The translations under genes and the position numbers were made by a program. From Anderseniella sp963700735 (GTDB taxonomy: Bacteria > Pseudomonadota > Alphaproteobacteria > Rhizobiales > Aestuariivirgaceae), in the NCBI GenBank assembly GCA_963700735.1, contig CAVOYR010000004.1, positions 248,001-312,000 on the forward strand: DNA of 64,000 nucleotides, given 5' to 3'. Below the pieces are notes generated by a model. The model saw only the letters and a list, made by a program, of their open reading frames with translations, was not told the DNA's origin and made no database searches. This document shows positions 44,529 to 54,000 of the stretch, one piece after another (positions within the stretch are counted from its first letter, which is position 1; every line of letters starts with the position of its first letter).

Positions 44529-45799
44529 TGAACACATCTGACACAAACGCAATCCTGGAGACCAAGGTGGCTGCTGCAAGCAGCGGCACTGGCATTCCGG
44601 GCGCCTACGCCGAGTTCATGGCGGCTTTTGAAGCCTTCAAGGATGCAAATGACGACCGTCTCGAACAGATCGAGAAGCGCATGAGCGCTGACGTGGTGAC
44701 GTCCGACAAGGTTGACCGCATCAACCGCGCGCTGGATGGCTACAAGTCGCAGCTCGACCGGCTGACGCTGAAGGCGAACCGCCCCGGTCTCGACACGTCG
44801 TCCCAGGCCGCCACCAGCGAGATCGTGCGCGAGCACAAGCAGGCCTTTGCCACCTACATGCGCAAGGGTGAAACCGGTGACCTTACGGGGCTCGAAGGCA
44901 AGGCGCTGTCGATCCAGTCGAATACCGATGGCGGTTACCTGGTGCCGTCCGAGACGGAAACCGAGATCGGCCGGGTGCTGGCGGAAGCCTCTCCCATCCG
45001 CGCCATTGCCAGCGTGCGGCAGGTGTCGGCAGCGGTCTACAAGAAGCCGTTCGCCGTGTCAGGCCCTGCTGCAGGCTGGGTTGGCGAAACGGCCGCACGG
45101 CCCGAGACCGCCAGCCCGGCGCTGGCCGAGCTGCAGTTTCCGGCCATGGAGCTCTATGCCATGCCGGCGGCAACCCAGTCGCTGCTCGATGATGCGGCGG
45201 TCAACATCGACCAGTGGATCGCTGATGAGGTTCGCACTGCATTTGCCGAGCAGGAAAGCGCCGCCTTCATCAATGGTGACGGCGTCAACAAGCCGCGCGG
45301 CTTTCTCGATGTGCCGCAGGTTGCCGATGCAGGCTGGAGCTGGGGCAACATCGGCTATCACGCCACCGGCGTGGCTGGCGGGTTTGCCGCAGGCGACGCA
45401 TCGGACGTGCTGATCGACACGGTCTATTCGCTGAAGGCAGTGCATCGCCAGGGTGCAAGCTGGGTGATGAACCGCCGCACCCAGGGCGAAATCCGCAAGC
45501 TCAAGGACGCCAACGGCAACTACCTGTGGCAGCCCGCCACCAGCGCTGATGGCCGGTCCACGCTGATGAACTTCGCCATCACCGAAGCCGAGGACATGCC
45601 GGACATTGCGGCAGACAGTACCGCGATTGCGTTCGGCGACTTCCGCAATGGCTACCTGATCGTCGACCGGCTGGGCGTGCGCGTGCTGCGCGACCCGTTC
45701 AGCGCCAAGCCCTACGTGCTGTTCTACACCACCAAACGTGTAGGTGGAGGCGTGCAGAACTTCGAGGCCATCAAGCTGGTGAAGTTCTCCACGACCTGA
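44528..45799 (+). CDS. GTA major capsid protein (gp5, HK97 fold)
   Basis: Main head subunit, 423 aa. It has an N-terminal delta-like coiled region (about residues 20-90) normally removed by the protease, then the capsid core starting around ALSIQSNTDGGYLVPSE. The C-terminal half includes DVLIDTVYSLKAVHRQGASW and NFEAIKLVKFS. The start is TGATG-coupled to the protease. A strong hairpin follows 98 nt after the stop. Confidence 0.95.
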   Translation: MNTSDTNAILETKVAAASSGTGIPGAYAEFMAAFEAFKDANDDRLEQIEKRMSADVVTSDKVDRINRALDGYKSQLDRLTLKANRPGLDTSSQAATSEIVREHKQAFATYMRKGETGDLTGLEGKALSIQSNTDGGYLVPSETETEIGRVLAEASPIRAIASVRQVSAAVYKKPFAVSGPAAGWVGETAARPETASPALAELQFPAMELYAMPAATQSLLDDAAVNIDQWIADEVRTAFAEQESAAFINGDGVNKPRGFLDVPQVADAGWSWGNIGYHATGVAGGFAAGDASDVLIDTVYSLKAVHRQGASWVMNRRTQGEIRKLKDANGNYLWQPATSADGRSTLMNFAITEAEDMPDIAADSTAIAFGDFRNGYLIVDRLGVRVLRDPFSAKPYVLFYTTKRVGGGVQNFEAIKLVKFSTT

Positions 45800-45896
45800 C
45801 GCGCTGGATGACTTTGACCTGAACTGCGGCCACTGGCGCGTGTGCGCCGTTCGCTGCGCCCTCACGTGCGCATGAGAACACCCCTGAGTGGCCGCC

Positions 45897-45934
45897 GGTG
45901 CGGCTTGCCGAACCTCCCCCCGGCAAGCCGCACC
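45897..45934 (+). terminator. strong hairpin after the capsid gene (partial terminator or mRNA stabiliser)
   Basis: A perfect 14-bp GC-rich stem GGTGCGGCTTGCCG/CGGCAAGCCGCACC with a 10-nt loop, between capsid and gp6. It is followed by ACCCCCTGTTTT rather than a long T run, so it is either a leaky terminator or an RNA stabiliser that favours capsid expression over tail genes. Confidence 0.6.
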
Positions 45935-45971
45935 ACCCCCTGTTTTCAGTCAAGATGCTGGAGGTGCCAAC

Positions 45972-46547
45972 ATGGCATCCGTATTGACTCTGCCACCGGC
46001 CGTGCTGCCGGTCGCACTTGCCGACATGAAGCTCTATCTGCGCGTGGATCATGAGCAGGAGGATGCGCTGATCACCGCCTTGATGCGCGCAGCCACAGCG
46101 GCTGTCGAGGCGATGGCGGGCGTGCGCCTGATGACGCAAGGCTGGTCGGTGTTCGCCGATGACTGGCCCGGCCGGTCAACCCTTTGCCTGCCGTTGGCCC
46201 CCGTGATCTCAATTGGCGAGGTGAGGGTGCATGCGGAAAATGACACCCATGCGCTGATCGATCCGGCCCACTATTACCTCGACGCTGCATCGCGGCCGGC
46301 GCGGCTGGTGCTGCGGCCTGACCGCATCTGGCCACGGCCCGGCCGGCTTGCCAACGGCATTGAGGTGCAGTTGCTGGCGGGCTTTGGCGCAACGCCGGAG
46401 GAGGTGCCCGGCGAACTGGTCCAGGCGGTCCGCAGCCTGACCGCGCACTGGTACGAACATCGCGAGGCCGCGAGTGGACCGGCCATGGCGGCAATCCCGA
46501 TGGGGGTTTCGGCGCTGGTGAGTACGCATCGCGAGGTGCGGTTATGA
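45972..46547 (+). CDS. GTA head-tail connector protein (gp6)
   Basis: A 191-aa adaptor of the phiE125 gp8/gp6 connector family. It opens LPPAVLPVALADMKLYLRVDHEQEDALI, typical of this group, and ends near HWYEHREAASG. GGAGG lies 7 nt before the ATG. The 172-nt gap to the capsid gene is the largest within the cluster and holds the hairpin. Confidence 0.87.
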   Translation: MASVLTLPPAVLPVALADMKLYLRVDHEQEDALITALMRAATAAVEAMAGVRLMTQGWSVFADDWPGRSTLCLPLAPVISIGEVRVHAENDTHALIDPAHYYLDAASRPARLVLRPDRIWPRPGRLANGIEVQLLAGFGATPEEVPGELVQAVRSLTAHWYEHREAASGPAMAAIPMGVSALVSTHREVRL

Positions 46548-46873
46548 GCGGGGCGGGCAAGCTGCGCCAGCGATTGCTGCTGGAAGCCCCCGCCGACGTG
46601 CCGGACGGGGCAGGCGGGCACACCCGCAACTGGGCACTGGTTGCTGCAGTGTGGGGCGAGGTGCGCCCGGTGCGCGCCACGGAGCAGGTTCAGGCCGATG
46701 CGCGCCGGGCCGAGGCAACCCATCGCATCACCATTCGCCATCGCGATGACGTGCGCGCCGACATGCGATTCACGCAAGGAGCGAGGGTCTTCCGGATCAC
46801 CGGCATGACCGACCCCGATGGCCGCAGGGCCTGGCTGGTTTGCCAGGCTGCGGAAGAACAGGTCACGCCATGA
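46544..46873 (+). CDS. GTA head closure protein (gp7)
   Basis: A 109-aa head-tail adaptor (SPP1 gp16/head closure type): AGKLRQRLLLEAPADVPDG at the start, then WGEVRPVRATEQ and a RITIRHRDDVRADMRF strand. ATGA overlap with gp6. Confidence 0.85.
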   Translation: MSGAGKLRQRLLLEAPADVPDGAGGHTRNWALVAAVWGEVRPVRATEQVQADARRAEATHRITIRHRDDVRADMRFTQGARVFRITGMTDPDGRRAWLVCQAAEEQVTP

Positions 46874-47040
46874 ACCCGAATCCGCTGGCGGCCCTCGTGG
46901 CCGAGGTGGAGGCCGCCACCGACATTGCGCTGGCACGCCTCGACCACGAGGCAGGCGTTGCCGGTGACCGGCCTGGCAACCCGCAAACCCGTTTCAACGC
47001 ACTGCTGCAAGAGCAGCTTGCCCAACGCAAGAGGCGCTGA
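46870..47040 (+). CDS. small GTA-associated protein
   Basis: A 56-aa hydrophilic, alpha-helical peptide, ATGA-coupled to gp7 and ending 5 nt before gp8. It ends QKR/KRR-like with a basic tail (LAQRKRR). I know no RcGTA counterpart. It is likely real because the cluster leaves no gaps and the overlap is clean. Confidence 0.6.
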   Translation: MNPNPLAALVAEVEAATDIALARLDHEAGVAGDRPGNPQTRFNALLQEQLAQRKRR

Positions 47041-47045
47041 TCCCC

Positions 47046-47459
47046 ATGCCGTTTCCCGTCGCTGCCGATCTCAACCGGGCGGTGCTTGCCGCGCTTGCCG
47101 CCGATGCCGGCATGACGGCCCTGCTCGGTGCGGGCCGGGTGCATGACCGCCCGCCCCAGTCCGCCGTCTACCCCTATGTGACGCTGGGCGATACCGAGGT
47201 GCGCAACTGGTCGACGCAAACCAGCAGCGGCCTCGAACACCGCTTGACCCTGCATGCCTGGTCACGCCAGCCGGGACAGTTGCAGGCACAGCAGATCGTG
47301 CAGCGCATGCACGACCTGCTCGAGCTGGCACCGCTGGTGCTGGACGGTCACGCGCTGGTCAACTTCAGGGTGACGTTCTGGACCGTGCTGCCGCTGGGCG
47401 ACGGCGAAACGGTGCATGGCATCGTGCGCCTGCGGGCCGTCACCGAGCCGTCCGCCTGA
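47046..47459 (+). CDS. GTA gp8, DUF3168 tail terminator-like protein
   Basis: A 137-aa DUF3168 protein, which caps the tail tube. Landmarks are GRVHDRPPQSAVYPYVTLGD (about residues 30-49) and EHRLTLHAWSRQPGQ. Confidence 0.88.
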   Translation: MPFPVAADLNRAVLAALAADAGMTALLGAGRVHDRPPQSAVYPYVTLGDTEVRNWSTQTSSGLEHRLTLHAWSRQPGQLQAQQIVQRMHDLLELAPLVLDGHALVNFRVTFWTVLPLGDGETVHGIVRLRAVTEPSA

Positions 47460-47499
47460 CCTTCGCCACACATTCTCAATCATTTCAGGAGGACTACCC

Positions 47500-47913
47500 A
47501 TGACCGCCCAGAAGGGACGCGACCTGCTGCTCAAGATCGACAGCAATGGTGCCGGCAATTTCATCACCGTGGCGGGCCTGCGATCCCATTCGCTGGCCTT
47601 CAACGCCGAGACGGTCGACATCACCCACCAGGAAAGTGCGGGCGCATGGCGCGAACTGCTGGCCGGTGCCGGGGTCAGGTCTGCCAGCATTCGCGGCAAC
47701 GGGGTGTTTCGCGACGACGCCTCGGATGCGCGGCTGCGGCAGGTGTTCTTCGACGGCCAGATCGTGACCTGGCAGGTCATCGTGCCCGACTTCGGCAGCA
47801 TCGAAGGCCCGTTCCAGATCACGGCACTGGAACTGACCGGCACCCATGACGGCGAGCTGACCTTCGAGATGGCGCTCGATTCAGCCGGCCAGCTTTCGTT
47901 CACCGCGATCTGA
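47500..47913 (+). CDS. GTA major tail protein (gp9)
   Basis: Tail-tube subunit, 137 aa, TP901-1/RcGTA type. It has AQKGRDLLLKIDSNG at the start and the ITHQESAGAWRELLAGAG segment. AGGAGG about 8 nt upstream fixes the start. Confidence 0.9.
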   Translation: MTAQKGRDLLLKIDSNGAGNFITVAGLRSHSLAFNAETVDITHQESAGAWRELLAGAGVRSASIRGNGVFRDDASDARLRQVFFDGQIVTWQVIVPDFGSIEGPFQITALELTGTHDGELTFEMALDSAGQLSFTAI

Positions 47914-47924
47914 GGCAGCACAGC

Positions 47925-48260
47925 ATGGCAAACTCCCACCGTGGCGACGTGACGGCAGTGATCGGCGGCAGGCAACGCACCCTGCGCCTGACCCTGGGCG
48001 CGCTGGCCGAACTGGAAGACAGCTATGGCGACGAGGATCTCATCTCGCTCGCCGAACGTTTCGAGGCCGGGCGCATTTCAGCCAGCGACGCGATCAGGGT
48101 GATTGCGGCAGGCTTGCGCGGGGCAGGAGATCCCGTGACCAACCAGGACGTGGCAGAGATGCACATGGACGGTGGCGCGACCGGGTACATCGGGCTGGTC
48201 GCGCGGCTGCTGCAGGCCACGTTCCCGCCGGTCCGGGATGACCGGGAAAGCGGCGAATGA
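47925..48260 (+). CDS. GTA tail assembly chaperone-like protein (gp10)
   Basis: A 111-aa protein of the GTA-specific family Phage_TAC_11: RQRTLRLTLGALAELEDSYG and DAIRVIAAGLRGAGDPV. It precedes a second small chaperone gene, the usual paired arrangement before the tape measure gene. Confidence 0.85.
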   Translation: MANSHRGDVTAVIGGRQRTLRLTLGALAELEDSYGDEDLISLAERFEAGRISASDAIRVIAAGLRGAGDPVTNQDVAEMHMDGGATGYIGLVARLLQATFPPVRDDRESGE

Positions 48261-48457
48261 GATCGACGTTCTCGTGGCCGAGGCTGATGCGGCTCGGCCT
48301 TGGCGTGCTGCGCCTGCCACCTGACGTGTTCTGGGCCATGACCCCGCGCGAACTGGATGCAGCGCTCGCCGGCACGGCCGGCCGTATCGATGACGACATT
48401 CCCATGGGGTCAGGCACGCTCGAACGCCTGATGGCCCGCTACCCTGACAGGAGTTGA
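48257..48457 (+). CDS. GTA tail assembly chaperone (gp10a)
   Basis: A 66-aa protein of the Phage_TAC_6 family: RLGLGVLRLPPDVFWAMTPREL, then RMARYPD-like C-terminus (LMARYPDRS). ATGA overlap with gp10; the tape measure ATG follows 2 nt after its stop. Confidence 0.87.
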   Translation: MRSTFSWPRLMRLGLGVLRLPPDVFWAMTPRELDAALAGTAGRIDDDIPMGSGTLERLMARYPDRS

Positions 48458-48459
48458 CC

Positions 48460-49044
48460 ATGGAGCCTATGACAACAGCCGGTGCAGGCTTCAGCTTGTC
48501 ACTGGACACCAGCCGGATCCGCAGCGAGCTGAGCGACCTCAGCAATCTGGGCGAACGGTTTGGCCGCACCATTACCGGCGCGTTCGCACGCGGAATTGTC
48601 AGCGGACGCAAGTTCTCGACCATCCTGCGTTCGCTGATGCAGACGCTGGCCAGCCAGGCCCTGTCGGCGGCCATCCGGCCCCTCGGCAACCTGCTTGGCG
48701 GCACGCTGGGATCGCTGTACGGCGGCGTAACCGCCAACGCGCGTGGCAACGTGCTGTCGGGTGGCCGTGTCAGGCCGTTTGCGGCCGGCGGGATCGTCAA
48801 TTCGCCAACCATGTTCGCCATGCGCGGTGGCACAGGGCTGATGGGCGAGGCGGGACCCGAGGCCATCATGCCGCTGGCACGCGGGGCAGATGGCAAGCTG
48901 GGGGTGAGGGCAGGCGGCGGTTCATCGCCCGTGACAGTCAACATGACGGTGGTGACGCAGGACGCAGGCAGCTTCCAGCGCGCCCAGGGGCAGGTGACGG
49001 CAGCGGTGCTGCGCAGCCTGAACCGTGGTGGCAGGCACCTGTGA
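48460..49044 (+). CDS. GTA tape measure protein (gp11)
   Basis: Sets tail length; 194 aa, the short form typical of GTAs and far shorter than in siphophages, predicting a short tail. It has the hydrophobic LASQALSAAIRPLGNLLGGTLGSLYG segment in two halves (about residues 62-88), AAGGIVNSPTMFAMRGG and LMGEAGPEAIMPL. The ATG at 48460 has AGGAG 6 nt upstream; a TTG two codons earlier overlaps the previous stop. Confidence 0.88.
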   Translation: MEPMTTAGAGFSLSLDTSRIRSELSDLSNLGERFGRTITGAFARGIVSGRKFSTILRSLMQTLASQALSAAIRPLGNLLGGTLGSLYGGVTANARGNVLSGGRVRPFAAGGIVNSPTMFAMRGGTGLMGEAGPEAIMPLARGADGKLGVRAGGGSSPVTVNMTVVTQDAGSFQRAQGQVTAAVLRSLNRGGRHL

Positions 49045-49065
49045 TCAGCGCCAGGAGACAAACCG

Positions 49066-49689
49066 ATGAGCTTTCATGAGATCCGGTTTCCGGCAAGTAT
49101 CGCGCGCGGTTCCACCGGAGGCCCGCAACGCCCGACCGAGATCGTGTCGCTGGTATCGGGACACGAGGAACGCAATTCGCGCTGGGCGCAGTCGCGCCGC
49201 CACTACAATGCCGGCTTCGGCATAAGGTCCATCGATGACCTGCATGCGGTGGTTGCGTTCTTCGAGGCGCGCCGCAGCCGCCTGCACGGGTTCCGCTGGA
49301 AGGACCATGCCGACTACAAGTCCTGCCCGCCGCAGCAGCAGGTCAGTGCGACCGACCAGCATATCGCCACCGGCGACGGCACGTCGGTCACGTTCCAGCT
49401 GGTGAAGACCTATGGAGACGGGGCGGCAGACTATCAGCGCGTCATCTCCAAGCCGTTGGACGGCACGGTGGTGGTGGCTGTTGACGGGGTCATTGAAGCG
49501 GGCGCAACGGTTGATCCGGCCACTGGCCTGGTCACCCTGCCGGTGTCACCGGTTGCTGGTGCGGTCATTACTGCCGGCTTCGAGTTTGACGTGCCGGTGC
49601 GCTTCGACACCGACCGGCTGGAAATCAATATCTCGCACTTTGAGGCTGGCCAGATCCCCGACATTCCGCTGGTGGAACTGCGCACATGA
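49066..49689 (+). CDS. GTA gp12, DUF2460 distal tail protein
   Basis: A 207-aa baseplate/distal tail component of the TIGR02217/DUF2460 family: FHEIRFPASIARGSTGGPQR at the start and FFEARRSRLHGFRWKDHADY. Its last codons overlap gp13. Confidence 0.92.
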   Translation: MSFHEIRFPASIARGSTGGPQRPTEIVSLVSGHEERNSRWAQSRRHYNAGFGIRSIDDLHAVVAFFEARRSRLHGFRWKDHADYKSCPPQQQVSATDQHIATGDGTSVTFQLVKTYGDGAADYQRVISKPLDGTVVVAVDGVIEAGATVDPATGLVTLPVSPVAGAVITAGFEFDVPVRFDTDRLEINISHFEAGQIPDIPLVELRT

Positions 49690-50564
49690 AACCGCTGCCA
49701 CAGGACTTGCAGGAGCACCTGGCGAACGGCGTGACCACGGTTTGCCAGTGCTGGCAGATCACCGACCGCAATGGCCGCGTGCTGGGTTTCACCGATCATG
49801 ACCGCGCCCTTGCCTTCGATGGCGTGGTGCACCAACCGGAAACTGGGTTCACCGGAAGTGCCATCGAGCAGACGCTTGGCCTTGCGGTTGATACGCAGGA
49901 TGTCTCCGGCGTGCTGAAATCGGGCCTGCTTGGCGAGGATGAACTGGCCGCCGGCGTGTTCGATGATGCTGCCATCGTGACCTGGCTGGTCAACTGGCAG
50001 GACGTTGCCCAGCGCGTGATCCTGCGCGCAGGCAACCTCGGCGAAGTGACGCGCGGTCCGCTGGGCTTCACCGCAGAGGTGCGCGGCCTGGCACACCGGC
50101 TCAACCAGCCGCAGGGCCGGTTGTTCCAGTATGGCTGTGATGCGAGCCTTGGCGATGCCCGATGCGGCGTGGATACGGGTGCCACGAACGTTCAGGCGAC
50201 CGTGACAATTGAAATGGTTGTCGACGAGAGGCGGTTTACCGTCACGGGCGCCGGCGGCTTTGCACAGGGCTGGTTCGAGCAGGGCACATTGAGTTTTGCC
50301 ACCGGCGCGCATGCAGGCAATCCGATGCGCATTGCATCGCACACGGTGATGGGCGCCAGCGTCCTGCTGGAGCTGGACGCGGCACCTGCACATGAGGTGT
50401 TGCCCGGTGATGTGGCCGTGATCGTGGCCGGTTGTGACAAGCATTTCGCCACCTGCCGCAACAAGTTCGGCAACGCCGCGAACTTTCGCGGATTTCCGCA
50501 CATGCCCGGCAACGACTTCGTGACCTATTACCCAGTCCCTGGCGAGGGCCTTGCAGATGACTGA
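49686..50564 (+). CDS. GTA gp13, DUF2163 phage BR0599-family protein
   Basis: A 292-aa baseplate hub-type protein. The N-terminal DUF2163 half has TTVCQCWQITDRNGRVLGFTDHD in two parts and the C-terminal part has the conserved CDKHFATCRNKFGNAANFRGFPH cysteine region (about residues 256-278), suggesting an iron-sulfur or disulfide site. ATGA-coupled to gp12 and overlapping gp14 by 8 nt. Confidence 0.92.
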   Translation: MKPLPQDLQEHLANGVTTVCQCWQITDRNGRVLGFTDHDRALAFDGVVHQPETGFTGSAIEQTLGLAVDTQDVSGVLKSGLLGEDELAAGVFDDAAIVTWLVNWQDVAQRVILRAGNLGEVTRGPLGFTAEVRGLAHRLNQPQGRLFQYGCDASLGDARCGVDTGATNVQATVTIEMVVDERRFTVTGAGGFAQGWFEQGTLSFATGAHAGNPMRIASHTVMGASVLLELDAAPAHEVLPGDVAVIVAGCDKHFATCRNKFGNAANFRGFPHMPGNDFVTYYPVPGEGLADD

Positions 50565-51000
50565 CGATGCCCTTCGCCAGGCCGTGCTTGCAGAAGTACG
50601 GCAGTGGATTGGTACGCCCTATCGCCATCAGGCCAGCCTGCGCGGTGCCGGGTGTGATTGCCTGGGCCTCGTGCGCGGGGTGTGGCGGGCGATTTACACC
50701 CAAGAACCTGAACCCGTGCCCGCCTACAGTCCGGCCTGGGCCGAAGCCGGCAAGACCGAGACGCTGCTCGAGGCTGCCTTCAGGCACATGCGGCCGGTCG
50801 GCATTGCTGATGCGTTGCCCGGCGACGTGCTGGTGTTCCGCTGGCGCGCGCACGTTCCTGCCAAGCATGTAGGCATAGTCAGTGCGCCGGGGCGGATGAT
50901 CCACGCCCAGGAAAATGCCTGCGTGTGTGAGGTGGCCCTGAGCGACTGGTGGCTACGCCACATCGCCGGGGCCTTTCAATTTCCATCTCCATCGAGCTGA
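50557..51000 (+). CDS. GTA gp14, NlpC/P60 peptidase
   Basis: Cell-wall peptidase of the tail, probably opening the peptidoglycan of the recipient; 147 aa. Catalytic Cys35 is in GCDCLGLVRG and His in KHVGIV (about residue 103). The ATG at 50557, inside the end of gp13, is preferred over an upstream codon at 50551. Confidence 0.9.
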   Translation: MTDDALRQAVLAEVRQWIGTPYRHQASLRGAGCDCLGLVRGVWRAIYTQEPEPVPAYSPAWAEAGKTETLLEAAFRHMRPVGIADALPGDVLVFRWRAHVPAKHVGIVSAPGRMIHAQENACVCEVALSDWWLRHIAGAFQFPSPSS

Positions 51001-51006
51001 ACCGAC

Positions 51007-54000
51007 ATGGCAACTCTTGTATTGCAGACAGCTGGTCAGGCGCTGGGCGGCGCTGTGGCCGGGCCAATCGGTGCGGCCATCGGGCAAGCGGCTGGCGGCA
51101 TCGCCGGTTCGATCGTGGACCAGGCATTGTTCGGGCCGCCACCACGCCGGATCGAAGGCCCGCGCCTGAACGACCTGCATGTTACAGGCTCGACGGAGGG
51201 TGCCCCCGTTCCGGTGGTGTGGGGCCGGGCACGGATGGCAGGCCAGTTGATCTGGGCGACGCCGTTTGCGGAAGAGGTCACCCATCGCTCGCAAGGTGGT
51301 GGCAAGGGAAGCATGTCGCGGCCAACCGCGAGCTACACCGAGTATGCGTACTTTGCCAACGTCGCCATCGCGTTGTGTGAGGGCCCGGTTGACCGCATTG
51401 GCCGGGTCTGGGCGGATGGCAAGGAAATCAACCCCGCAAGCCTTGTCTGGCGGCTGTATCGCGGGACCGAAGACCAGCAGCCTGACAGCCTGATCGAGGC
51501 GGTTGAGGGCGCGGGCAATGCACCCGCCTATCGCGGCGTGGCCTACCTGGTGTTCGAGCACATGCCGCTGGCAACTTTTGGCAACCGCCTGCCTCAGCTG
51601 TCCTTTGAGGTGTTTCGCAGCCTCGACGGGTTCGAGAATTCGGTCCAGGCAGTGAACATCATCCCGGGATCGACCGAGTTTGGTTACGACACCTTGAAGG
51701 TGCGCCGCGAGGACGGCTTTGGCGGCACACAGACGGAGAATGTGCATACCTTTCAGGACAAATCTGATTTCCTCGCGTCGCTCGACCAGCTGCAGGCGGC
51801 GTGTCCAAACCTCGTCTCTGCCAACCTTGTGGTGGCATGGTTCGGCGACGACCTGCGTTGCGGCAATTGCAAGGTCGAGCCGCGCATCGACAGCGCCGAC
51901 AAGAATACCGAGCCGGTCACCTGGAGAGTTGCAGGCGTGACCCGGTCACAGGCCCAACTGGTCTCGCAGATTGATGACCGGGCTGCCTATGGCGGTTCAC
52001 CCGATGACGGATCAGTGCGACGGGCCATTGCCGAGTTGAAACAACGCGGGCTGGACGTGTGCTTCTATCCGTTCGTGCTGATGGACATCCCGGCCGGCAA
52101 TGCGTTGCCAGACCCCCACTCCGGCGCTGCCAGCCAACCGGCCTATCCGTGGCGGGGCATGATCACCTGTGCACCTGGCATCGGCCAGCCCGGCACCGCA
52201 GATGGAACCCTGCTGGCGCGCAGTCAGGTCGATGCGTTCTTCGGCACGGCTGAGGTGACGGACTTCTCCATCGCCGGGGACGAGGTTGTCTATTCAGGCC
52301 CGGCCGAATGGTCCTACCGGCGCATGATCCTGCACTACGCCCACCTGTGCGCAATAGCGGGCGGCGTGGAGAGCTTCCTGGTCGGCAGCGAGTTCGTGCA
52401 CCTGAACCGGGTGCGCGACGGGATGGGCGCGTTTGTGGCGGTCGAGCACCTGCAACAACTCGCGGCGGACGTGGCTGCCATACTGCCCGGCGCAAGAATT
52501 CTCATACGCAGCAGACTGGACCGAGTATGGGGGATACCGGCCTGACGACGGTACCGGCGATGTCTGGTTTCACCTTGATCCGCTGTGGTCTGACCCCAAC
52601 GTCCATTTCATCGCCATCGACAATTACCTGCCCCTGAGCGACTGGCGCGATGGCCGCAGCCACGCCGACCTGCAAGCCGGCTGGCACAGGCTGCACGATG
52701 CGAGCTACATCCAGGCCAACATTGAGGGCGGTGAGTACTTCGACTGGTATTATGCCAGTGAAACAGACAGGCTGACCCAGGCGCGCCAGCCGATCATCGA
52801 CGTGGCCCATGGTGAGCACTGGGTGTTTCGCACCAAGGACATCCGCGGCTGGTGGAGCAATGCCCACCACAACCGTCCGGGCGGGTTACGCGAGGCACTG
52901 CCGACGGCGTGGCAACCGATGTCGAAGCCGGTGCGCTTCACCGAGATCGGTGTGCCGGCAGTCGACAAGGGTACGAATCAGCCTAACGTTTTTCCCGATC
53001 CCAAGTCTGCGTCATCTGCACTGCCGCATTTTTCGAACGGCAGCCGGGACGACCTGTTGCAACGGATCGCGCTCGGGGCGCTGGTGAGTTATTGGCAAGA
53101 TCCCGGCAACAACCCCGTATCGCCCGTTTCCGGTGGCCCCATGGTTGACGCTGCACGGGCAGCGATATGGGCCTGGGATGCGCGGCCCCATCCGGCGTTT
53201 CCGTTTCTCACAGATGTCTGGTCGGATGGTGAAAACCACCAGCTTGGCCACTGGCTCAACGGCAGGCTTGGCGCACTGGAGCTGCGCGCACTGGTGGCAG
53301 ACATCATGCGCCATTTCGGTGCGGGCGTGGCGGATGTCAGCGCACTGGACGGCGTGGTGGACGGGTACGTCCTGGACCGCCCGGTGTCGGCGCGGGCTGC
53401 ACTGGAGGCGTTGTCGGGAGTCTTCCAGATCGACGTTGTGGAGCGTGGGCACGAGTTTGTGTTTTCCCAGCGCAATACCGGTCCTGCCTTGTCGCTGTCG
53501 ATTGATGACCTATCGCTGGCACGCGATGGAGATGCCGCATTCGATGTGCGCCGTGCCCAGGAGACTGAGCTGCCGGCAGCGCTGGCATTGCGGTTTGCCG
53601 ATGCGTCGATCGACTATCGCTCTGCAGTGGTGCACGCGCGCCGGACAGGCACGTCATCGCGCAGCCAGTCGATGCTGGAGTTCCCCGGTGTCCTCAACTT
53701 CGGCGAAGCGCAGGCGAGGGTTACGGGGTTATTGCGAGCGGTATGGGCGTCGCGCGAGGCGGTAACGTTTTCGCTGCCACCGTCGCGACTTGCCGTGGAA
53801 GCAGGGGATATTGTTCGCCTGACCACCGGCGGGCGCGAGCGCGACTGGCGAATTACAGAGCTGCGGGATCAGCATGCGCGCCATGTCACCGCAGTGTTGC
53901 ATGATCCTGAAGCGATGACAGTGTCGGCGGGCCGCACGCGCACCACGTCAACCGGCCAGCCGGCTGTTGCGGGCCGCGTGCTGTTTGCCGTGCTGGACCT

